A DNA stretch of 64,000 bases from Kofleriaceae bacterium (GCA_024762925.1 JANTGM010000012.1:24653-88652), one strand, 5' to 3'; shown: positions 45,391 through 54,605, counted from the stretch's first letter. The notes: generated by a model not told the origin, from the sequence alone. Numbers and translations: made by a program.

Positions 45391-47463
45391 CGCAGCAATG
45401 ATGTCGTCCCCATACTTCTCGACCCGTGAGGGGCCTATGCCATGCACATCGCCCAAACCATCGAGGCTGGTTGGGCGCACCGTGGCGAGTTCCTCAAGCG
45501 TGCGGTTTGAGAAAATTACGTAGGACGGCACGCGATGCTCTTTTGCCAGGGCAGTGCGAAGTTGGCGAAGTCGCTCGGTTGCTCCCGGATCAGCATTGCC
45601 TGTCGGGGCAACCGATTTGCGCGTTCGGCGGCTCTTTGCTGAAGAGCTAGGAATGAGCCGCAGAAGGTCCGGATCGAGCTGCGCGTTGCCCGCCACGATC
45701 TTCTTTCCCGTGCGAGTGAGCTTGATGGTTGGATACTCGCCACGGCTTTGCTCAAGGAGGGCACCAGCTTCCAGGGCCCGCAGAAGGTCGAGGATGTCCT
45801 TCAGGCTTGTGCCCGAGAGACTTCCTCGCGAAGACATGCCGTAGAAACGTTCATCATCGTCACTGCCGTTTGCGATTCCCGCGATGCGCTTGCGACCAAA
45901 GCGCCCGTCAATCTCGGACACTACAAGCAAGAGCGATTCGGCTTGCTCTTGCTGGCGATAGGTCAGCTCCTTGGCCTCGCCAAATCCCAAGCAGTTGTCG
46001 CACGCTTCGCAGCGGTGCACCTCGCCCTCGCGCTCCTCGCCAAAATAGTCGAGTATGAAACCGTGGCGACAGCCAGCATGATAGGAGTACTCGATCATCG
46101 TCTGAAGCTTGTCCCGTTCAACGTCTGCTCGCCGTTCCGATGCATTGGGATCAAACTCGGGGAACTCGCCACCAATCTCTTTGGGCTGCACAGCTCGCAA
46201 GGCGCCCGCCTCGTCGACTAAATACCCATGACGACCGAGAATCCGAACGGCGGATGCAAGCGTGCTCTCATGTGGTGAGCCAGGCAATTCATAATCGGGC
46301 AATTGGTGAAGGCCAAGCCCGGGCCGCTCTCGTAGGAGCTTCCAGAGGCTTCGCAGCAGGGACGCCTTCGGAAAGGAAGCGTCAATCAAGAATTCCTGCA
46401 GCCTCACATCACCATGGTTGAATAGCATCACGCACGTGGCCGGATCGCCATCTCGACCCGCACGCCCGGCTTCCTGGTAATAGGCTTCGATGCTGCGAGT
46501 GAGGTCAGCGTGAATCACAAGCCGAACGTCTGTTTTGTCAACGCCCATTCCAAAGGCATTTGTGGCGACAATCACATCGACATCGCCATTCATGAATTCG
46601 TCTTGGATAGCATCGCGGTGCTGATCGTCAAGGCCCGCATGGTATGCCCGCGCTCTTACATTCGCAGCAGCGAGCTCGGTTGCGTAGCGCTCGGCGTTTT
46701 TGCGTGTTGCTGCATATACCAAAGCCGATCCGCTCTGGCGCTCGGTAATCTTCTTAATGATAACTCTGCCCTTGTCTTTGGGGCCACCCGAGTGTTCGAC
46801 TGCGAATGTGAGGCCCGGGCGCGAGAACCCTCGAACGTGCAGCGTTGGGTTGCCCATGCCAAGCTGATTGGCAATATCCTCTCGCACTTGCGGGGTAGCC
46901 GTTGCGGTGACGGCAAGCAGACGTGGCGGCTCTAGCTCGACAATAGCCTGCCCCAAGAGCCGGTATGCGGGCCGAAAATCGTGCCCCCATTCCGAGATGC
47001 AGTGAGCTTCGTCGATCGCCAGCAGAGCGAGCGAATTGCGAACATCTCTTAGGGCGGACATGAAACGCGGACTTCGGAAGCGCTCTGGAGCGACATAGAC
47101 AATGTCAAACTCCCCTCTGCGAATGCCTTCAAGCATTGCGCTTTGCTCGGTCGGCGATGAAGCACTTGTCAGGGCGGCGGTGCGGATGCCCCTGCTGCGC
47201 AGGGAGTCAACCTGATCTTTCATCAAGGCGATGAGTGGTGAGACGACCAGGCTAACGCCGTCTCGCTCGGCGAGCAGTGTTGCTGGAAGCTGATAGCAGA
47301 GCGACTTGCCAGCGCCCGTAGGCATCACGGAGATGACAGGCTTGCCCGTTAGGACATCCTCGATGACTTCCAACTGGCCGGGACGCAGGTCGTCAAATCC
47401 AAAGGACTGTTTGAGAACACGGTGGATGCCGTTTCGAGTTTCCTGTACGTCGGCATCGCTCAT
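45364..47463 (-). CDS. recQ: ATP-dependent DNA helicase RecQ
   Basis: A 3'-5' DNA helicase of 699 residues. Walker A is VMPTGAGKSLCYQLP (47-61), DEAH box AIDEAHCISEWGHDFRP (149-165), then VATNAFGMGVDKTDVR and YYQEAGRAGRDG. The RecQ zinc site is CRHGFILDYFG...CEACDNC, followed by a winged helix and a C-terminal HRDC domain (RVPSYVIFSNRTLEELA, GIGPSRVEKYGDDIIAAL). It works in recombination and replication-fork repair. Ordinary length for the family. Confidence 0.97.
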   Translation of the reverse strand: MSDADVQETRNGIHRVLKQSFGFDDLRPGQLEVIEDVLTGKPVISVMPTGAGKSLCYQLPATLLAERDGVSLVVSPLIALMKDQVDSLRSRGIRTAALTSASSPTEQSAMLEGIRRGEFDIVYVAPERFRSPRFMSALRDVRNSLALLAIDEAHCISEWGHDFRPAYRLLGQAIVELEPPRLLAVTATATPQVREDIANQLGMGNPTLHVRGFSRPGLTFAVEHSGGPKDKGRVIIKKITERQSGSALVYAATRKNAERYATELAAANVRARAYHAGLDDQHRDAIQDEFMNGDVDVIVATNAFGMGVDKTDVRLVIHADLTRSIEAYYQEAGRAGRDGDPATCVMLFNHGDVRLQEFLIDASFPKASLLRSLWKLLRERPGLGLHQLPDYELPGSPHESTLASAVRILGRHGYLVDEAGALRAVQPKEIGGEFPEFDPNASERRADVERDKLQTMIEYSYHAGCRHGFILDYFGEEREGEVHRCEACDNCLGFGEAKELTYRQQEQAESLLLVVSEIDGRFGRKRIAGIANGSDDDERFYGMSSRGSLSGTSLKDILDLLRALEAGALLEQSRGEYPTIKLTRTGKKIVAGNAQLDPDLLRLIPSSSAKSRRTRKSVAPTGNADPGATERLRQLRTALAKEHRVPSYVIFSNRTLEELATVRPTSLDGLGDVHGIGPSRVEKYGDDIIAALTDDSRRA

Positions 47464-47606
47464 GGCGCGAGGCTAGCCTATTCGGCAAGCCCTTGGCACC
47501 GTCCGGGAAGAGCATTGTGTCTAAGTGATCCGGCACCCATATGCGAATGCATACTTTGTGATGGGGTTTGGGACAAAATGGGGGCTTGCGTGCATTTTGG
47601 CCTAGC

Positions 47607-47776
47607 GCGCGATTCATGAATATAGAACGCGCTCACTGGTCTTCTCGCCCGCTGGATAGACGGGCTCAGCCCGTCTTCTTCGTTGTTCCTCGGTCTCTTG
47701 CCCCAGCAAACTCCCTCTTTCCGCCTCGCCAGAAACGAGCTGACTTCGCGATCACGAATCAATGTCCATGGATCGC
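47607..47776 (+). mobile_element. MITE-like element, copy C
   Basis: A 170-bp copy flanked by GGCCTAGC (47599-47606) and GGACTAGC (47777-47784), a 7/8 direct repeat. The central hairpin at 47658-47676 reads AGACGGGCTCAGCCCGTCT; relative to copy B both stem partners changed (T-A to G-C), so pairing is kept. Confidence 0.85.
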
Positions 47777-47810
47777 GGACTAGCTTGGATGCGATCCTTG
47801 GCTGATAGCG

Positions 47811-48350
47811 CTACGCACGCTGTCGGGCAATTGCTCCGTCGGGAATGCTTACCCAACCGCTCTCCCTGCGGTAGGTGGCGAAGCCGGCTCGCTGGTACGC
47901 AGATAGTGCACGCGGATGATCGAGGCTGCAGGTGTGCACCCAGAGCCTATCGATGCCGGTTGAGAATGCTTCGCGTACGGTCCAATCCAGAAAGTAGCGA
48001 CCAAGCCCTTTTCCAATGTGTGTTGGCAAGAGGCCGAAGTAGAGAATCTGTATTTCGCGTTGTGGCTGTCGTCGGAGTTCTGTGTAGCCAGCGATCACGC
48101 CCGCGTGTTGAAGCGTATAGATCGTGACCGATGGTTCCGATATGAGCTTCAAGATTTCTCTGTCGGAGAGTTCACTGCGTTCGTACCAAAGCCAAGGTGC
48201 TCCAACTCCGTTGTACAAGTCTCGATAGGCGGAAGGAGCTAGGTCGTGCGCCTGTACAACCTTGGTGTTCGCTGGAGGGAGCTGGGCGTTGGCGGACGGA
48301 AGCGCGTGCATTTGAAGGAAGTGCGTTGTGACATGCATTCGCTCGCTCAT
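47811..48350 (-). CDS. GNAT-family N-acetyltransferase
   Basis: A 179-residue acetyltransferase. The acetyl-CoA loop is ILYFGLLPTHIGKGLGRYFL (about 102-121), followed by VHTCSLDHPRALSAYQRAGF (about 140-159), the canonical last helix and strand. The N-terminal 30 residues extend beyond the domain. The substrate is unknown. ATG 48350 overlaps the stop of the kinase gene (ATGA), so the two are cotranslated; a link to kinase output is inference. Confidence 0.88.
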   Translation of the reverse strand: MSERMHVTTHFLQMHALPSANAQLPPANTKVVQAHDLAPSAYRDLYNGVGAPWLWYERSELSDREILKLISEPSVTIYTLQHAGVIAGYTELRRQPQREIQILYFGLLPTHIGKGLGRYFLDWTVREAFSTGIDRLWVHTCSLDHPRALSAYQRAGFATYRRESGWVSIPDGAIARQRA

Positions 48351-50716
48351 GCCGCGGATCCTTGTTTGTGGGTCAAGAGCTGCAGTTCAATAGCCTCGGC
48401 AAGGGTGTGCAGTTCTTCGCCATCGTTGCGCGGCATTGCGAGCAAGCGCGCTTGGGTTTCCTCGTCCGGGTCGACAAGCAGCGCCACAATGAGGGCTGAG
48501 GTGGCATCCTCGTTGCTGCCTTGTTCGTCGCTGCTTCGATCGACCTCGGTTTCGTCTTCTTGATCGCGCTGGGACACCGATGCACAGACAATCTGCATGA
48601 TGCGCTGTACATCATCTTCGGCGGTTGGCGGCTTATCAGGCGTCTGGAGGCCGCAAACAAGTACCGTTGGGTGGCCTCGATCGTCGAGTAGAACTGACGC
48701 GCCGCTCAGGCTGCCATGCGCCCGATCGCTGGCGTGCAGAGGAGCGACAGCTCGAGCGAGGCGCTTTAGTAGTCGTGTGGCAAGCCGGGTCGAAAGCGGC
48801 TCGTCGCGCTCGCCAATCGGGCTACCAGCAGGCGCTTCGAAGATTGCTACAGGCTGGCCATCGCTCCGTTCGTAGGCGAGTGCTCGCTGGAGAAACGGTC
48901 CACCACCACGCGCGAGCGCATAGAGTCGGTGCTCCGCATCTTCGCTTAGTGGTTCAGAATATCTCTCAATTATGACAGAGCGATTTAGGGTGGTGTCAAT
49001 GGCCCGGGAAAGCGCCGAGGTCTCCGTCGACCCCAAGGGCGTTTCAAATGCGTACCGTGTCTTGGTCTCTTCTTCATCATCGGGCGAGGACGCCGCCTTC
49101 AATGGAGCCGTGGGCCGTTTCTTCTTTGGCGTCACGCTGCCGTGAACGTTGGGGAAGAGAAGGGGGGGGGACTCATCACGAAGGTAGAGCGCCTGCAGCG
49201 AACGGCGCAGCGAGTCGATTGAATCAAAACGGTCGCCGGGGTTCTTCTCCAGAAGACGCACCACCAGGTCGTCCCAGCATGGATCACAGCTTGAGACCTC
49301 GGAAGGCAAGGGTGGCGCTTCGCCAAGGTGTTGTGCGACGAAGTCGGGACCGAGAAACGGCAAGCGCCCAGTGAGTGCTTCGAAGAGTGTGACGCCAATG
49401 CCGTAGAGGTCTGCCGCAATGCTGAGGGGGGCTCCTGTGATCTGCTCAGGAGACATATACGCAAGAGTGCCGATGAGCCCACCGGTCTGCGTTTGTCCCA
49501 GATCGAGCAAGTGCGCGACACCAAAGTCGCCAATCTTGGCAATCCCTCGCGCGTCAAAGAAGATGTTTGCGGGCTTCAAGTCGCGGTGAATGATGCCTCG
49601 CTGATGCGCGAGTTCAAGACCGCTAAGAACGTCGAGGCACATCCGGCGAACTGCGGTTGGCCCCATTCCTTCACGCAGCTTCTTCTCTAATGAGTCGCCA
49701 ACCATCAATTCCATGACGAGGAATCCCTGGCTGTCGGAAAAGTCGTAGACCTCGATGAGGTTGGGATGCCGCAGGCTTGTGGCGAGTTTGGCCTCTCGGG
49801 CAAATCGCGCATATGCCTCGCTTCCATGAGCGTGAGCGCCGGCGAGAAGCTTGACGGCAACGGTCTTGTTGGAGACTTCATCGAAGGCTCGAAATACGCG
49901 CCCCGACGCGCCTGCTCCTAAGAGTTGTTCCAGTCTGTATCGGCCGCCAACAATTCGTCGATCTCGGCTCGATCGCGTTTTGGGTGGGGCAAGCTGGTTC
50001 TGTCGCAGAAAGGTCTCGAGTTGCGGAGAGACTGTGTCGTCTGAGGCACGAAGAGCACGCAAGACATCCCGAGCAGCGTCGCGAAGTCCAAGTGCCACGA
50101 ACTCTCGAATCAGCGCACGTTCCGCCCGCATGCGAGTCGCCTCGTGGTTTCGTGCTTCTTGCAGATGGCGAACAGCCTCTTCGTGTTGCATTAGTCGCGC
50201 GAGCAAGAGACCTAAGTCGAGACTGGCCTGATTTCGCTCCTCGCCAGGATCGAGTGTGTCGATGGCCTTTTCCAATAGCCGCCCGGCGTCCCGATCGCGT
50301 CCGAGTTGCACCAGGAGCCTCGCAGCGTCCAGGTCCATCTGTCCATCTTGATAGTGTTGGAGGGCTTGCTCCGTTTCTCCAAGCTCTTCAGCGAGCCGCG
50401 CAGCACTGCTAAAGTGCCTCCTCGCCGCAAAGACACGCAGCGCTTCTCGCTTGCCTTCATCGCCCTGAGCTTGCAAGACGCTCGCGAGGCGCTCCGCTCG
50501 CGGTTGATCACTTGCTTCCAAGGCGTTGGAGAGGGCGCGAGGAAGATCCCCTGCTTCTTCTGCGCAGCTTGAGGCGGCAGCAAAGTCCCAAATCCGCTCA
50601 TAGAGATCGGCCGCACGGCTGTGCGCATGGGCGGCGCTAGCAGCTTCTGCTGCTTCTTTGTATCGCCCTTCGGCGACGAGTTTTTCCACCTTGTTCTGCA
50701 CGTTGAAAGGCCGCAC
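48347..50716 (-). CDS. TPR-like/Ser-Thr kinase/pseudokinase fusion
   Basis: A 789-residue cytoplasmic protein. Residues 1-240 are TPR-like helices (GRYKEAAEAASAAHAHSRAA, LGETEQALQHYQDG). The kinase domain (about 260-510) is complete: GAGASGRVF, VAVKLLAG (Lys289), IIHRDLKPANIFF (377-389), IGDFGVAH (397), YMSPEQITG. After a poly-C-encoded SPP at 516 and a linker, residues about 550-755 resemble a second kinase lacking catalysis: RSVIIERY for the Lys strand, LHASDRAHGSLSGASVLLDD for HRD, VLVCGLQ for DFG. The 3' end overlaps the acetyltransferase start by 4 nt. Confidence 0.92.
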   Translation of the reverse strand: MRPFNVQNKVEKLVAEGRYKEAAEAASAAHAHSRAADLYERIWDFAAASSCAEEAGDLPRALSNALEASDQPRAERLASVLQAQGDEGKREALRVFAARRHFSSAARLAEELGETEQALQHYQDGQMDLDAARLLVQLGRDRDAGRLLEKAIDTLDPGEERNQASLDLGLLLARLMQHEEAVRHLQEARNHEATRMRAERALIREFVALGLRDAARDVLRALRASDDTVSPQLETFLRQNQLAPPKTRSSRDRRIVGGRYRLEQLLGAGASGRVFRAFDEVSNKTVAVKLLAGAHAHGSEAYARFAREAKLATSLRHPNLIEVYDFSDSQGFLVMELMVGDSLEKKLREGMGPTAVRRMCLDVLSGLELAHQRGIIHRDLKPANIFFDARGIAKIGDFGVAHLLDLGQTQTGGLIGTLAYMSPEQITGAPLSIAADLYGIGVTLFEALTGRLPFLGPDFVAQHLGEAPPLPSEVSSCDPCWDDLVVRLLEKNPGDRFDSIDSLRRSLQALYLRDESPPLLFPNVHGSVTPKKKRPTAPLKAASSPDDEEETKTRYAFETPLGSTETSALSRAIDTTLNRSVIIERYSEPLSEDAEHRLYALARGGGPFLQRALAYERSDGQPVAIFEAPAGSPIGERDEPLSTRLATRLLKRLARAVAPLHASDRAHGSLSGASVLLDDRGHPTVLVCGLQTPDKPPTAEDDVQRIMQIVCASVSQRDQEDETEVDRSSDEQGSNEDATSALIVALLVDPDEETQARLLAMPRNDGEELHTLAEAIELQLLTHKQGSAA
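49162..49170 (-). repeat. C9 homopolymer between kinase and pseudokinase domains
   Basis: Nine C on the coding strand span codons for Ser516-Pro-Pro-Leu. A one-base slip would leave the kinase intact and remove the C-terminal pseudokinase domain. Confidence 0.6.
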
Positions 50717-50929
50717 CCAAGATGGTACACCGCGCCGAAATCACGGTGAGATTATCATGACAAAGCGCGTTTTTGGGGGATTGGCGGCATCCGCACGACC
50801 ACGCCTGCATTGCAGCGAACGCGCCACAGAACGCCATCTTCACTCCGCCAGCGGGAATGCTCTCTGGCAACGCACCCAAGGCCTTGGCCCCTTACTCTCG
50901 AAGTACCCACCCCAATAAAGAAGTCCGCT
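50717..50929. other. divergent promoter region, no gene recognised
   Basis: 213 bp between the kinase and sugar-kinase starts. Frames here read as low-quality peptides. AAAGAAG lies upstream of the sugar-kinase ATG. Confidence 0.4.
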
Positions 50930-51862
50930 ATGAACAACTCAGCAAATCGCTCTCTCCTCGTTGTCGGCTCCGTCGCCTTTGATGATATCGACGGCCCTTT
51001 CGGCCACTATCCACAGCTGCTTGGCGGCTCAGCATCCTTCTTCTCCGCAGCCGCTGCATATTTCACGAACAAGGTTTCTATCGTCGGTGTTGTCGGAAAT
51101 GACTTTCCGAAAGAGCACATCGAGTACTTTGAGAGCCGAAGTATTGACACCAGTGGCATCGAGCACGCTGACGGCAAAACCTTCCTTTGGAAAGGCAAGT
51201 ACAGCGATGACCTCAGCCATCGTGAGACGCTTGATACACAGCTTGGCGTCTTCGCAGACTTTCAACCAAAGCTCGGCGAGTCGCACAAGGAATGCGAGTT
51301 GCTCTTCCTCGGCAACATTCACCCCAGCCTGCAAGTCTCGGTGCTGGAGCAGGCGAACAAGCCGGCAGTGGTGGCCGCTGACACCATGAACTTCTGGATG
51401 GACTGCGCCCTCGACGAGTTGCACCTCATGCTCGCAAAGGTTCAGACGCTAATCATCAACGACGAAGAAGCCCGACAACTCTCCGGCGAGTACAGCCTCG
51501 TGAAAGCGGCAGTCAAGATTCGTGCAATGGGGCCAGAGACTCTCGTGATCAAGCGCGGTGACGCCGGCGCAATGCTCTTCTACGAAGGCGGCAACTTCTT
51601 CGCTCCCGCACTGCCACTTGAAGAGCCTCGCGATCCCACCGGTGCTGGTGACAGTTTCGCGGGTGGTTTCATGGGATACCTCGCCAGCTACAATGGCGTT
51701 ATCGATCACGAGGCCATTCGCACGGCAATGATCTATGGCAGTGTGATGGCTTCGTTCCTTGTTGAGCAGTTTAGTCTTGACGGATTGCGCGGCTTGGATG
51801 AAGCGATGATTCGCGAGCGCTTTGATCTCTTCCGCGAACTCAGCCGCTTCAACCACGAATAG
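50930..51862 (+). CDS. PfkB-family carbohydrate/nucleoside kinase
   Basis: ATG 50930 gives 310 residues. LLVVGSVAFDDIDGPFG and the Gly-rich GGSASFFSAAAAYF (about 29-42) bind substrate; VGNDFPKEHIEYFESRSIDT is usual for the family; DPTGAGDSFAGGFMGYLAS (about 235) is the PfkB signature with the catalytic Asp. NDEEARQLSG and LVIKRGDAGAMLF are also typical. It phosphorylates a sugar or nucleoside; similar proteins are ribokinase- or adenosine-kinase-like, and the exact substrate cannot be read. The upstream frame to 50810 is spurious. Confidence 0.93.
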   Translation: MNNSANRSLLVVGSVAFDDIDGPFGHYPQLLGGSASFFSAAAAYFTNKVSIVGVVGNDFPKEHIEYFESRSIDTSGIEHADGKTFLWKGKYSDDLSHRETLDTQLGVFADFQPKLGESHKECELLFLGNIHPSLQVSVLEQANKPAVVAADTMNFWMDCALDELHLMLAKVQTLIINDEEARQLSGEYSLVKAAVKIRAMGPETLVIKRGDAGAMLFYEGGNFFAPALPLEEPRDPTGAGDSFAGGFMGYLASYNGVIDHEAIRTAMIYGSVMASFLVEQFSLDGLRGLDEAMIRERFDLFRELSRFNHE

Positions 51863-52039
51863 GGCGTGTCGCACGGCGTCAGAGGTGGCGCCGTTGGCCA
51901 GCATGCTCGATACGAATTCTCAAACGAGTGATCTCTTTTGGCGGGCAAGCTGCGAAGAATGCAGGAGAAGTGCTACCTACACGCCCCTTCATTGGGCCCT
52001 TATCATGACGCGTGTAGGGCTGTTACTCTCCTCGGAGCG

Positions 52040-52999
52040 GTGCCAACCAGTCCTCAGCAGTTCCAGTGCCACCGGTGTGAAGAGCCGGTGGATCCGGTGC
52101 GCGCGATTGCAAAGGTCGCCGGTGGCAAGGTCGTACGGCTTTGCTCGGAGTGCTCGGTGCTGCCACCTTCCGAACTTGCAAACCCTCCAGCAAAGCTTGT
52201 GGCCGCGGTTGCGAGCGCGACAACCGAGAACGTCGCTGTCAAAGAACGACGTCTCGATTCAGAACTCCCCCTAGCCAGGGGCCCCAGGAATCGCGAGACA
52301 GCGCTACGAGTTTTTCTGGGCGTGGCATGCGTTGCCGCGGTACTCGTTGCGACCTTCGCTTTTCGTGGAGCGGCGTCTTCTTCAAAGCTTGCCGTGGTGG
52401 TGCCGGCCCCTGCGCCAATCGCAGTGGAAGAGCGTCCAAAAACGGAACTGCTTTCCCTAACAACCGATCCGATTGAGCTCATCGAGCCAGCCTCGGAATT
52501 GCTTGCAGAGGGAGATGGCTGGGTTCACCCAGTAGTCGGTTCAGAAGAGCAAGTGCCATCCAAGCGCACGCGACTTTTCAAGGCTGTGCGTCCCGGGGAG
52601 CGTCCCGAAGAGTGTGGACGTGGGCACTGCGGTGTGGATCTCGGTGGCCCTCGTGGAACACCAGTAGTCGCGATTCGCGACGGCATCATCGAAAAGGTGA
52701 TCAAGGACCCCGATGCCAAAGGGGGCCGGTATGTTTGGATCTTTCACGAAGACATCGGGCTGCGCACCGAGTATTTCCACTTCGATCAAATTGCCCCAGA
52801 TGTGCGGGCGGGTGATCCGGTTGAAGCGGGGCAGTGGCTCGGAACGCTAGGGCGAACAGGAATTGAGCACTCCCAGCCCCATTTGCACTTCACAGTGCGA
52901 GACGCGACCCAGGACCTACGCTATGTCGACCCGCTCCCTTGGCTTGAAACCGCGAGCATTCTTCCGCTCTTGGAAATGCGACTAGCCAGTTCCGATTGA
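52040..52999 (+). CDS. M23-family peptidase with zinc ribbon and membrane segment
   Basis: GTG 52040 gives 319 residues; starts at 51959 or 51938 are possible but add unlikely sequence. The N-terminus has a zinc ribbon (FQCHRCEEPVDP...LCSECSV). A membrane segment (RVFLGVACVAAVLVATFAF) leads to an exported M23/LytM domain: GHCGVDLGGPRGTPVVAI (HxxxD) and QPHLHFTVRD (HxH), so all zinc ligands are present and it is probably an active peptidoglycan endopeptidase. A cytoplasmic zinc ribbon on a cell-wall hydrolase is unusual. Confidence 0.87.
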   Translation: MPTSPQQFQCHRCEEPVDPVRAIAKVAGGKVVRLCSECSVLPPSELANPPAKLVAAVASATTENVAVKERRLDSELPLARGPRNRETALRVFLGVACVAAVLVATFAFRGAASSSKLAVVVPAPAPIAVEERPKTELLSLTTDPIELIEPASELLAEGDGWVHPVVGSEEQVPSKRTRLFKAVRPGERPEECGRGHCGVDLGGPRGTPVVAIRDGIIEKVIKDPDAKGGRYVWIFHEDIGLRTEYFHFDQIAPDVRAGDPVEAGQWLGTLGRTGIEHSQPHLHFTVRDATQDLRYVDPLPWLETASILPLLEMRLASSD

Positions 53000-53109
53000 G
53001 CCCAGGTTTTTTCCCTATGAGGTGATGGTGTCGGAGGCACCACGCATCCCCTCCACGTGCCAGCAGAGCGAATGCGTGAGATGTTTGACGTCCTCGAAGC
53101 AGAGGCTCT

Positions 53110-54213
53110 CTATGCCTCGTTTTTTGCCTTGGGAAGGAAGTGCCTTAGCAGTGTCATAGCGGGCATGCTCGCCCAAAGCGCAAACACTGCACCCAAGGCC
53201 AGCAGCCGTAGCCTCCCAAGAAGCGCGTGGGAAGTGACGTCGTTCCAAGAATAGACAGCATTGTTGATGAATACCCTGCCATCGTTCTCACCAAGAAGAT
53301 TGAATGCGAAGAGCGCGAAGCCGATGGGGACGTAGAGAACTGCTAGCCAAGCGACGGGACGCAAGAGCATGCCGGCCTTGTCCCACGCGCCAGATGGTTT
53401 GGCCCACGCCAACGCTGCGCCGAGCGGCAATACGGCGAGGGGGAGAAAAAGGTAGAGGCTGCTGAAGAAGACCATCGGGTCTTTGTTGAAGACCGTTTTG
53501 TACACCGTAAAAGCGCTGCCGCTGTCCATGGATTCGCGAAAGTAGAAGCGCATTTCAAGAGGTACGGCTTGCTGGGGATCCGATAGCGGAAGAAAGAAAC
53601 CGACGAACGCGATCACTGCACCACCAATAGCAAGCTTGCGGGCAAACATGTTTTGGGCGTCGTAGCATCGAAGTACAAGCCCCCAACCGCCAACGAGCGT
53701 GCCGAGCCAAATTAGTGGTAAGAGTTTTTCTGGGCTCCCCGAGAGGCTTCCCAAAAACGGCAGCGTGGTGATGCCGACCATGCCAGCAGCAACGAGCGTA
53801 GCGCTTCGCTGCCATGTCTGAAGCGGCGCGACAAAGGCTACGAGCCCCATTAGGGCGGCAAGGGCGGGGAAGAGCAGCGCGATCGAGGGAGCGCTCTCAA
53901 GCGCTTTCCACGCCATGACTCTCTCCTCAAAATTGATCGACACTGGGACTAAGAAGGCAGCGATGAGAACTATCGAACCAACCAGTGCGAGCTTGCGAAC
54001 AGCGCCTCCGGTAACGAGGCCTTCCTCGCTAAACCCCAGAAACGTTCCGTGCGCCAGGCTTCCGGCAGCAACTTCGGGAGCAACGATGTTGCTCACATCC
54101 TCGCCCATCATGGCCATCACATCCGGGTCGCTGAAGTCGGCGCCGCATGACGAGCAACGCATGCTGTTCGAGGGATTGTTCTGGCTACAGACGGGGCAAG
54201 GGATCCAGCTCAT
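53110..54213 (-). CDS. zinc-ribbon multipass membrane protein
   Basis: A 367-residue protein. The N-terminus is a zinc ribbon (IPCPVCSQNNPSNSMRCSSCG, two CxxC pairs), followed by an acidic region and about eight to nine membrane segments (LALVGSIVLIAAFLVPV, IALLFPALAALMGLVAFVAP, LAIGGAVIAFVGFFLPL). Family unknown. ATG 54213 overlaps the stop of the upstream small gene (ATGA), so both are cotranslated. Confidence 0.78.
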   Translation of the reverse strand: MSWIPCPVCSQNNPSNSMRCSSCGADFSDPDVMAMMGEDVSNIVAPEVAAGSLAHGTFLGFSEEGLVTGGAVRKLALVGSIVLIAAFLVPVSINFEERVMAWKALESAPSIALLFPALAALMGLVAFVAPLQTWQRSATLVAAGMVGITTLPFLGSLSGSPEKLLPLIWLGTLVGGWGLVLRCYDAQNMFARKLAIGGAVIAFVGFFLPLSDPQQAVPLEMRFYFRESMDSGSAFTVYKTVFNKDPMVFFSSLYLFLPLAVLPLGAALAWAKPSGAWDKAGMLLRPVAWLAVLYVPIGFALFAFNLLGENDGRVFINNAVYSWNDVTSHALLGRLRLLALGAVFALWASMPAMTLLRHFLPKAKNEA

Positions 54214-54605
54214 TGATAAAAGTCCTTATCGAGTATGTCATCGTAGTCGTCGGCGAACTTGCCAACCGTGTTTAGGAGAAGCTTCAGCTCGTCAGGGTCG
54301 AGACCAGCAATGCCGCGCCCGCTCTGTAAGACGACCGACCCATCGGTGTGAATCGCAAAGGCTGCAGTGCCACCCATTTCTGCATTGAGCTCGAGAATTC
54401 GCTGGCAAAACTTGCCGACGTCGTTCTTTGGCAGGGCCTCGAACATGGGAGCCATTGCAACGACAGCAGTTCCCCGGGCCACGCAGACCACAGTGGCGGA
54501 GCCCCAAGCCATTCGGTACATGCCGTCACCAACCTCGGCCGCGGCATCCAACAGCCCACAGGCTTTGAGGGTGCTCTTGAGTTTCTCACTGCTTGCTTCG
54601 CTCAT
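54210..54605 (-). CDS. YbjN/CesT-like small protein
   Basis: ATG 54605 gives 131 residues. The profile, an N-terminal helix, AWGSATVVCVARGTAVVAMA, a helix with LPKNDVGKFCQRILELNAEM, TAAFAIHTDGSVVLQSGRG and a final acidic helix (KFADDYDDILDKDF), is that of the type III chaperone-like/YbjN fold, often a protein-binding accessory. Assignment is by fold pattern only. It overlaps the membrane gene by 4 nt and is divergent from tsaE. Confidence 0.7.
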   Translation of the reverse strand: MSEASSEKLKSTLKACGLLDAAAEVGDGMYRMAWGSATVVCVARGTAVVAMAPMFEALPKNDVGKFCQRILELNAEMGGTAAFAIHTDGSVVLQSGRGIAGLDPDELKLLLNTVGKFADDYDDILDKDFYQ

